A stretch of DNA of 12,035 nt from CAZTVF01 sp964616985 (lineage in GTDB: Bacteria; Planctomycetota; Phycisphaerae; SM23-33), in the NCBI GenBank assembly GCA_964616985.1, contig CAZTVF010000142.1, positions 1-12,035 on the forward strand, written 5' to 3'. Below the pieces are notes generated by a model. That model made no database searches. It saw nothing but the letters and a program-made list of their open reading frames with translations, and was not told the DNA's origin. Made by a program: the position numbers and the translations under genes. Positions 7,534-12,035 of the stretch are shown one piece after another (the stretch's first letter is position 1; every line of letters starts with the position of its first letter).

Positions 7534-8190
7534 CTACTGGCCGTCTCGCTGGCGGGGGGCGGGGTTGGTTTCGGGGCGGCGTTCGGTGTCGCGGCGTTCG
7601 CCGTCGCGGGCGGTCTCGCGGGTCGGGCCCTCGCGGGCTGGTTCGCGCAGGGCGTCGCGCTGGGCGTCGGTCAGCACTTCCTTGGTGACGAACTCCGAGA
7701 ATTTCGCCACGGCCTCCATGGCCGAGCGCTCATCGGTGATGGTCAGGGCCTTCTTGCCCGCGGCCTCGGCCACGGCCGACTTGATCTTCTCGAGTTGATC
7801 GGGCGTCAGGGCGGCCTTGGCGAAGCGGCGTTCGAGCAGGGACACGATGACCGCCTGCTCCCGCTTGGCCCGCTGGTCATCGGTGAGCAGGGCGAGGATC
7901 TCGGCCTGGTATTTCGACTGGATCTCCACGATCGCCTTGTTGCGGGCGGTGACCAGTTCGGCGATCTTGAGCATCTGCTCGTCGGTCAGCCCGGCCGTCT
8001 CGGCCAGCTTGGCGAACTCGCGGGGCGCGGCGACTCGCTTGTCCGCGGCGTCGCGGCGAGCCTCCGGGCGGGTGGTTGTCTCGCGGCCATCGGGGCGGCT
8101 GGCCGGGGCGCCTTCGTTATCGCGTGCGGTCACAAACGATGCGGCCACGGCCAAGGTCACAGCCGCCAGTGTGAACATCCTGCGATTCAT
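7534..8190 (-). CDS. Exported LTxxQ-motif protein (Spy/CpxP-like)
   Basis: A 218-residue protein. Residues 1-22 are a signal peptide (MNRRMFTLAAVTLAVAASFVTA), so the protein is exported. A charged, Ala/Arg-rich linker follows. Four LTxxQ motifs lie at about 68-72 (LTDEQ), 102-106 (LTDDQ), 128-132 (LTPDQ) and 173-177 (LTDAQ), each leading into a helix. LTxxQ motifs define the Spy/CpxP group of periplasmic chaperones and metal- or stress-response proteins, which usually carry one or two. The tail from about 180 is low-complexity Arg/Glu/Pro/Thr and probably disordered. GGAG 8 bases before 8190 decides the start; the open frame reaches 8226 but lacks a site there. Divergent from the S9 peptidase gene, with 238 bp between the starts. 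Function inferred only at the level of a helical envelope protein. Confidence 0.8.
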   Translation of the reverse strand: MNRRMFTLAAVTLAVAASFVTARDNEGAPASRPDGRETTTRPEARRDAADKRVAAPREFAKLAETAGLTDEQMLKIAELVTARNKAIVEIQSKYQAEILALLTDDQRAKREQAVIVSLLERRFAKAALTPDQLEKIKSAVAEAAGKKALTITDERSAMEAVAKFSEFVTKEVLTDAQRDALREPAREGPTRETARDGERRDTERRPETNPAPRQRDGQ

Positions 8191-8362
8191 CTCCGTCTCT
8201 CCAGTCTTAGTTTTGCGTCGAGTCAATGCCTATAGAACAACCGCCGGAGGCCAAGGTGCCCCGGATTCTTCCCGCCGCCGGCGATGGACCGCCTGTTGCG
8301 GCCCCCCGGGTGCGGTCTAGGGTGGGCAAAACAGTCATCCGGCCTGCAGGGATCGGCGGCAT

Positions 8363-8392
8363 TTGCTCGATATAGGGGATACGATTCACAAT
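8363..8392 (+). promoter_or_regulatory. Probable promoter of the S9 peptidase gene (TTGCTC-18-CACAAT)
   Basis: TTGCTC (8363-8368), an 18-bp spacer, then CACAAT (8387-8392), preceded by TT rather than GG. The ten bases CACAATGCGT are identical to those in the amidohydrolase promoter. The weaker -35 box and longer spacer lower confidence. The -10 box ends 36 bases before the ATG. Confidence 0.45.
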
Positions 8393-8428
8393 GCGTCCGC
8401 AGGGACGCACTACCTCAGGAGCTTGTTC

Positions 8429-10378
8429 ATGACGAAGATCGCGCCCTACGGTTCGTGGAAATCACCCATCACGGCAGAGTTGATCGTGGCCGGCTCGGTG
8501 GGGCTGTCGCAGATCCAGCTGGAGGGCCAGGACGTGTTCTGGGTCGAGCTGCGGCCGGCCGAGGGCGGGCGGTGCGTGGTCGTGCGTCTGCGGCCCGACG
8601 GCCAGCGGCAGGACGTCATCCCGCCCGGCTACAACGCCCGCACGCGGGTGCACGAGTACGGCGGCGGGTCGTACCTGGCCGCCGACGGGGCGGTCTTCTT
8701 CTCGAACTTCGCCGACCAGCGGCTTTATCGCATCGACCTCGCCGGCCCGGCCGTGCCCATTCCGCTGACGCCCGACGGTTACCGCTACGCCGACGCCGCC
8801 TTCGACGCCGAACACGGGCGGGTCATCGCCGTCCGCGAGGACCATACCGGCGGCGGCGAAGCGGTCAACACGATCATCGCCCTGGACGCACGCCGAGGCG
8901 GGGCGGGCGACGTGCTTGTCAGCGGCGGGGACTTCTATTCCTCGCCGCGTCTCTCGCCCGACGGCAGCCAGTTGGCCTACCTCACGTGGAATCACCCCGC
9001 GATGCCCTGGGACGCGGCCGAACTGTGGCTGGCCCCCGTTGAAGCCGATGGCCGGCTGGGGCAGCCCCAGCACGTCGCCGGGGGCGCCACCGCCACCTCG
9101 GTCTGCCAGCCGGAATGGTCGCCCGACGGCGTGCTGCACTTCGTCTCCGACCGCACCGACTGGTGGAACCTCTACCGCTGGCAGGATGACTGCATCGATC
9201 AATTGACCAACCTCGAGGCCGAGTTCGCCTCGCCGCACTGGGTGTTCGGCCTGCGGGCGTATGACTTCACCGCCGCCGGCGAGATCGTCTGCGCCTACAC
9301 GCGCGACGCCCGCTGGCAGCTGGCCCGCCTGGACACGCACACCCGCCGCCTGACGCCCGTCGAGACGCCCTACACCGCCCTGGGCTACCTCCGCGCCAGC
9401 GAGGGCACGCTGTGCTGCCTCGCCGGGGCCAGCGGCGAGCCCACGGCCGTGGTGAGGATCGACCTGCCGACAGGCCGGCGCGAGGTGCTGCGGCGGTCGA
9501 CGGACTTCCAGGTCGACCCGGGCTACATCTCGATCCCCGAGGCGGTGGAATTTCCAACCGCCGGGGGGCAGACCGCCCACGGCCTTTTCTATCGGCCGGC
9601 GAACAAGGACTACGCGGCCCCCGAGGGCGAGCGGCCGCCGCTGATCGTCGAGACGCACGGCGGGCCGACCTCGGCGACGGGCAGGGCGATGCGGCTGGAC
9701 ATCCAGTTCTACACCAGCCGGGGCATCGCGGTGCTGGATGTGAACTACGGCGGGTCCAGCGGCTACGGCCGCAAGTACCGCCAGCGTCTCCACGGCCAGT
9801 GGGGCATCGTGGACGTGGACGACGTGTGCAACGGCGCCCTGTACCTTGCCCAGCGCGGGCTGGCCGACGAGTCCCGCCTGGCCATCACCGGCGGCAGCGC
9901 GGGGGGGTATACCACGCTGGCGGCGCTGGCGTTCCGCAAGGTGTTCGCGGCCGGCAGCAGCCACTTCGGCGTCAGCGACTGCGAGGCCCTGGCCAAGGAG
10001 ACCCACAAGTTCGAGTCGCGTTACCTCGACACGCTGATCGCCCCGTACCCCTCGGGGCGGGACGTATATATCGAACGTTCGCCCATTTATCACCTGTCGG
10101 GGCTGTCATGCCCGGTGGTGTTCTTCCAAGGCCTGGAGGACAAGATCGTGCCGCCCAACCAGGCGCAGATGATGTTCGACGCCCTGGTGGCCCGGGGCGT
10201 GCCGACGGCGTACGTGCCCTTCGAGGGCGAGCAGCACGGCTTCCGCAAGGCGATCAACATGAAGCGTGCCCTGGAAGGGGAGCTGTACTTCTTCTCGCGG
10301 GTGATGGGCTTCACGCCGGCCGATGCGATCGAGCCCGTGGCGATCGCGAACCTTCCGCCGGAGTGTATCACAAGGTGA
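8429..10378 (+). CDS. S9-family serine peptidase (prolyl oligopeptidase / acylaminoacyl peptidase type)
   Basis: A 649-residue peptidase with no signal peptide, so probably cytoplasmic, expected to trim short peptides. Residues up to about 370 form a beta-propeller with PD40-type motifs (SPRLSPDGSQLAYLTW near 172, PEWSPDGVLHFVSDR near 228) that restricts access to the active site. The C-terminal alpha/beta hydrolase domain carries HGGP (410-413), the nucleophile in GGSAGG (Ser-490), Asp-571 (QGLEDKIVPP) and His-603 (GEQHGF), so the catalytic triad is complete. The length is typical of the S9C group. The start at 8429 follows AGGAG (8417-8421) at 7 bases; the open frame begins at 8363 inside the promoter. 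Divergent from the LTxxQ gene. Natural substrates cannot be told from the sequence. Confidence 0.92.
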   Translation: MTKIAPYGSWKSPITAELIVAGSVGLSQIQLEGQDVFWVELRPAEGGRCVVVRLRPDGQRQDVIPPGYNARTRVHEYGGGSYLAADGAVFFSNFADQRLYRIDLAGPAVPIPLTPDGYRYADAAFDAEHGRVIAVREDHTGGGEAVNTIIALDARRGGAGDVLVSGGDFYSSPRLSPDGSQLAYLTWNHPAMPWDAAELWLAPVEADGRLGQPQHVAGGATATSVCQPEWSPDGVLHFVSDRTDWWNLYRWQDDCIDQLTNLEAEFASPHWVFGLRAYDFTAAGEIVCAYTRDARWQLARLDTHTRRLTPVETPYTALGYLRASEGTLCCLAGASGEPTAVVRIDLPTGRREVLRRSTDFQVDPGYISIPEAVEFPTAGGQTAHGLFYRPANKDYAAPEGERPPLIVETHGGPTSATGRAMRLDIQFYTSRGIAVLDVNYGGSSGYGRKYRQRLHGQWGIVDVDDVCNGALYLAQRGLADESRLAITGGSAGGYTTLAALAFRKVFAAGSSHFGVSDCEALAKETHKFESRYLDTLIAPYPSGRDVYIERSPIYHLSGLSCPVVFFQGLEDKIVPPNQAQMMFDALVARGVPTAYVPFEGEQHGFRKAINMKRALEGELYFFSRVMGFTPADAIEPVAIANLPPECITR

Positions 10379-10517
10379 TAGCGACTCTCCGGCCGGGCCG
10401 GGAAATATACAAGTGGCTAAATGTGTATGACGAGGGCTCGCAGGACAAATTGTAGATTATCGGCCAAACTCGGGTCGGGGCATGATGGAAAAATCGTGAA
10501 ATTTTTTTTCATCTCGC

Positions 10518-10523
10518 TATAGA
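10518..10523 (+). promoter_or_regulatory. Weak candidate -10 box in the leader of the small peptide gene
   Basis: TATAGA at 10518-10523 follows an AT-rich stretch containing a T8 run (10502-10509). The hexamer 17 bp upstream is CGTGAA, a poor -35 box. If used, it gives a leader of about 140 bases before the ATG at 10672. A TATATT at 10637-10642 is an alternative. The 10379-10671 interval is clearly less GC-rich than the flanking genes and has no convincing coding frame. Confidence 0.25.
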
Positions 10524-10594
10524 CAAACCCCGTCGCTTCTGGTAAATCAATGCCCCTTATAGTCTTGGCCCATAGGGGGCCGAGAGGATTTGTG

Positions 10595-10625
10595 AGAAAT
10601 TTCTTCAAAAACTCTGGAATATTCC
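10595..10625. promoter_or_regulatory. Twin palindromes 21 bp apart (possible operator)
   Basis: AGAAATTTCT (10595-10604) and GGAATATTCC (10616-10625) are each perfect 10-bp palindromes. Their centres are 21 bp apart, two helical turns, so they face the same side of the DNA. They lie 47-77 bp before the small peptide start. Binding of a dimeric regulator is an inference. Confidence 0.35.
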
Positions 10626-10671
10626 GGAAGAACAAGTATATTCACCCGGACCAGAAAGGAAGGAACGAAAA

Positions 10672-10821
10672 ATGAAGAAGGTATTCGCCGCCGTGATGAC
10701 CCTCGTGTTCGCGTTCTGCGTGATGACGGCCGCCCAGGCTGTTGAGCCCAGCGCCAAGGCCACCAGCAAGCCGACCTCCGCCCCGACGACCGCCAAGGTT
10801 GTCGAGAAGGCCACCCAGTAA
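10672..10821 (+). CDS. Small secreted peptide (49 residues)
   Basis: I do not recognise this gene. The 49-residue product begins with a clean signal peptide (MKKVFAAVMTLVFAFCVMTA, cleavage expected after AQA at residue 23). The mature part would be only 26 residues, VEPSAKATSKPTSAPTTAKV followed by VEKATQ. It is rich in Ala, Thr, Lys, Ser and Pro, slightly basic, with no aromatic residue or cysteine, so it is probably disordered. Support for a real gene is strong for its size: GGAAGGA ends 7 bases before the ATG, the signal peptide has all three regions, and a strong terminator begins 25 bases after the stop. It sits in its own unit between the peptidase gene and the lipoprotein gene on the opposite strand. 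A structural, wall-associated or signalling role are all possible; an RNA function for the transcript cannot be excluded. Confidence 0.75.
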   Translation: MKKVFAAVMTLVFAFCVMTAAQAVEPSAKATSKPTSAPTTAKVVEKATQ

Positions 10822-10846
10822 TCGGGTCATCCGATTCGCTGAAACT

Positions 10847-10896
10847 AACCGGGTTGTCCTGCGACATTCGTCGCAAGACAACCCGGTTGTTTTTTG
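10847..10896 (+). terminator. Strong intrinsic terminator of the small peptide gene
   Basis: A stem of 19 bp with one mismatch pairs 10847-10865 with 10870-10888 (AACCGGGTTGTC with GACAACCCGGTT, plus GCGAC with GTCGC) around an ATTC loop. It is followed by GTTTTTTG. The T-run lies only on the plus-strand side, so it stops rightward transcription. Confidence 0.93.
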
Positions 10897-10911
10897 TCCC
10901 AGCCTCCGCCT

Positions 10912-10947
10912 GGCAAAAGGGGTCAGGAATCCTGCCCCCCCTTTGCC
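10912..10947. repeat. Imperfect palindrome containing the AAAAGGGGTCAGGAA motif
   Basis: Three blocks pair in order: GGCAAA with TTTGCC, GGGG with CCCC, and CAGGA with TCCTG (10924-10934 is an odd palindrome centred on A). The motif AAAAGGGGTCAGGAA spans 10915-10929 and recurs at 11846-11860. It lies just past the stop of the lipoprotein gene on its strand, so it may also mark that transcript's end. Repeat family membership is inferred. Confidence 0.6.
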
Positions 10948-10954
10948 CCCTGCA

Positions 10955-11806
10955 CTAGAAGCCGTACGGGACGGCCAGTTCGATTCGCCATACCGGCCCG
11001 TCGGGCACCAGCGGGGCCTGCGACCGTACGAATCCCGGCACGCCTTCGGTGACCAGCCAGATGTGGTTGTCCGGCGGGCTCTTGCCTGTCACCGCCGCCC
11101 CGACGCCCAGCACCACTCCCAGCTTCGGCTTTATCAGGAAGTGCGTCGTCTGCATGGACAGGTGCCCCAGCTTCACCTGCGGGCCGCTATCGTGGCTCAC
11201 CTCCAGCTCGATGACCTTTGGCTTGGGCGTGAAGGCGATGTAGTTCACCCGCGTGCGGGCGTCCTGGAGCATGTTCTTGGCTATCACCGACACCATGCCG
11301 TTGTAGACGCCCTCAGGCAGCTCGGCCGTCCCCTCGGTCACCTCGCTCTCCTTGCCCTCCTCGCGAGTCTCCACGCGATAGCGCCCGGTCCGAACGTCCA
11401 GCGCAACCTGTCGCTGCTCCTTGAAGCTCTTCCCGCGGGCCACCATCGCGTATTGCCGCAGCGCGAAGATGCCGGCCTGATCGTACGTGGCCCGCTCCTC
11501 AAAGTGTGAGCCGTCGGGGAATTCGAAGGCCGTCTTGCTGGTGACGATCGAGCCCTCCACCGACTGCACCATGTCGCCGTGAGCCAGGATCGTTCCAGCC
11601 TCATCCTTCAGCACAAGAAAGCCATGGATCGAGCCCTCGGGATATCGCACCTTCACCGTCGGCCCAGCCGCCTCATCCGCCGTCGTCGCCTTGCCCGGCT
11701 CCGGCATTGTTGGAATGCTGGGCGCATTGGCCGGCGAGGAACAGCCCACCGGAACGCCAGCCAGAAACAGCGCCGCCAATGCCGCCATCATTGATAGGGA
11801 TCTCAT
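10955..11806 (-). CDS. Putative lipoprotein of unknown function
   Basis: A 283-residue protein I cannot place in a named family. It begins with a basic, then hydrophobic export signal (MRSLSMMAALAALFLAG) and Cys-22 in PVGCSSP. This resembles a lipobox, though Pro at -3 is not canonical, so lipidation is likely but not certain. A Pro/Thr/Ala linker reaches about residue 48. The rest looks like a beta-rich globular domain (YPEGSIHGFLVLKDEAG, FEFPDGSHFEERATYDQ, YNGMVSVIAKNML, FTPKPKVIELEV, VWRIELAVPYGF), somewhat like the lipid- or polymer-binding DUF3108-type proteins; this comparison is weak. AAAGGA lies 7 bases before the ATG. It stands alone and converges on the small peptide gene. A 15-bp repeat flanks it on both sides in the same orientation. 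Confidence 0.78.
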   Translation of the reverse strand: MRSLSMMAALAALFLAGVPVGCSSPANAPSIPTMPEPGKATTADEAAGPTVKVRYPEGSIHGFLVLKDEAGTILAHGDMVQSVEGSIVTSKTAFEFPDGSHFEERATYDQAGIFALRQYAMVARGKSFKEQRQVALDVRTGRYRVETREEGKESEVTEGTAELPEGVYNGMVSVIAKNMLQDARTRVNYIAFTPKPKVIELEVSHDSGPQVKLGHLSMQTTHFLIKPKLGVVLGVGAAVTGKSPPDNHIWLVTEGVPGFVRSQAPLVPDGPVWRIELAVPYGF

Positions 11807-11832
11807 GGTCTTATCCTTTCCCGCCCGATCCC

Positions 11833-11860
11833 ACTATAGGAGGAGAAAAGGGGTCAGGAA
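11833..11860 (-). promoter_or_regulatory. Weak promoter of the lipoprotein gene
   Basis: On the minus strand TTCCTG (11855-11860) and TATAGT (11833-11838) are 16 bp apart, 26 bp before the ATG. The -35 hexamer lies inside the AAAAGGGGTCAGGAA repeat copy, so the repeat may donate it. Confidence 0.35.
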
Positions 11861-11997
11861 CCTTTTAGACAGTCCCTAAGCTTCTGATTGCCTCGATTGG
11901 TCAGGGCGGTGGTAGGTGGGGCTGTCTATCGCGGAACCAACCGGGCGAATGCCCGCCGTCGGCATCCGGCGCCGGAGGCGAGAAAAGGTTCCTGACC
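11846..11997. repeat. Hairpin-rich element bounded by inverted 15-bp repeats
   Basis: GGTCAGGAACCTTTT (11852-11866) and its exact inverse AAAAGGTTCCTGACC (11983-11997) bound the element. Inside are TAGACAGTCCC (11866-11876) pairing with GGGGCTGTCTA (11918-11928), with one T-G pair, CGGGC-GAAT-GCCCG (11942-11955) and the palindrome CCGGCGCCGG (11967-11976). The left boundary also forms AAAAGG/CCTTTT. No reading frame is credible. This resembles REP/BIME-like or MITE-like dispersed DNA. The remaining bases to 12035 show nothing further. Confidence 0.65.
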
Positions 11998-12035
11998 TGC
12001 TCTGTAGAAAACACTAATGAACGTCCATAAGTCTT

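Noticed and set aside
7261..8235. 324-codon plus-strand open frame
   Set aside because: It is antisense to the LTxxQ gene, which has a signal peptide and start site; the frame is a Gly/Leu-rich shadow.
8462..10093. 543-codon minus-strand open frame
   Set aside because: It is antisense to the S9 peptidase, whose catalytic triad is complete.
10379..10510. Terminator after the S9 peptidase gene at the T8 run
   Set aside because: The only stem before the T-run is made of A-T pairs and is too weak to call.
10417..10635. 72-codon minus-strand open frame in the AT-rich leader
   Set aside because: No ribosome binding site, no recognisable feature, and it overlaps the palindromes.

Overview
The window opens in the 3' end of a 23S rRNA gene. 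A 5S rRNA gene and a strong intrinsic terminator follow, closing an rRNA operon. About 10 kb of ordinary protein-coding chromosome follows, with seven supported protein genes (five large, one medium, one very small). The DNA is GC-rich, and several products are exported proteins with Ala/Pro/Thr/Ser-rich stretches just after the signal peptide. A large secreted HEAT-like/TPR protein, a protein built on repeated LTxxQ motifs and hairpin-rich dispersed repeats are also present. This style fits Planctomycetota, perhaps the Phycisphaerae side, but that is an inference from composition and protein style, not from a database match.

Layout. 1-656: 23S end, spacer with a processing-type hairpin, 5S, terminator. 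657-1042: non-coding, with a long imperfect inverted repeat. 1043-3787 (+): secreted HEAT-like/TPR protein. 3788-3934: convergent intergenic region with an unusual symmetric hairpin and a 13-bp direct repeat. 3935-5722 (-): asparagine-synthetase-like PP-loop protein, divergent from 5854-7170 (+), a metal-dependent amidohydrolase with a complete predicted metal site. 7171-7533: a possible decayed reading frame and a perfect palindrome. 7534-8190 (-): exported LTxxQ protein, divergent from 8429-10378 (+), an S9-family serine peptidase. 10672-10821 (+): a 49-residue secreted peptide with a strong ribosome binding site and its own terminator. 10955-11806 (-): putative lipoprotein. 11807-12035: hairpin-rich repeat DNA.

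The genes do not form a visible operon or one pathway; almost every one is its own transcription unit. The most coherent regulatory signal is a shared promoter design upstream of three plus-strand genes. It has a TTGAC-like box, 16-18 bp, then CACAAT, and in two genes the -10 box ends only 21-22 bases before the start codon. This signal also fixes the start codons of the HEAT/TPR gene and the amidohydrolase. The least explained parts of the window are the repeats: the post-rRNA inverted repeat, the 3853-3912 hairpin, and a 15-bp motif (AAAAGGGGTCAGGAA) that brackets the lipoprotein gene. I do not see a CRISPR array, tRNA, complete insertion sequence, defence locus or secondary-metabolite cluster.
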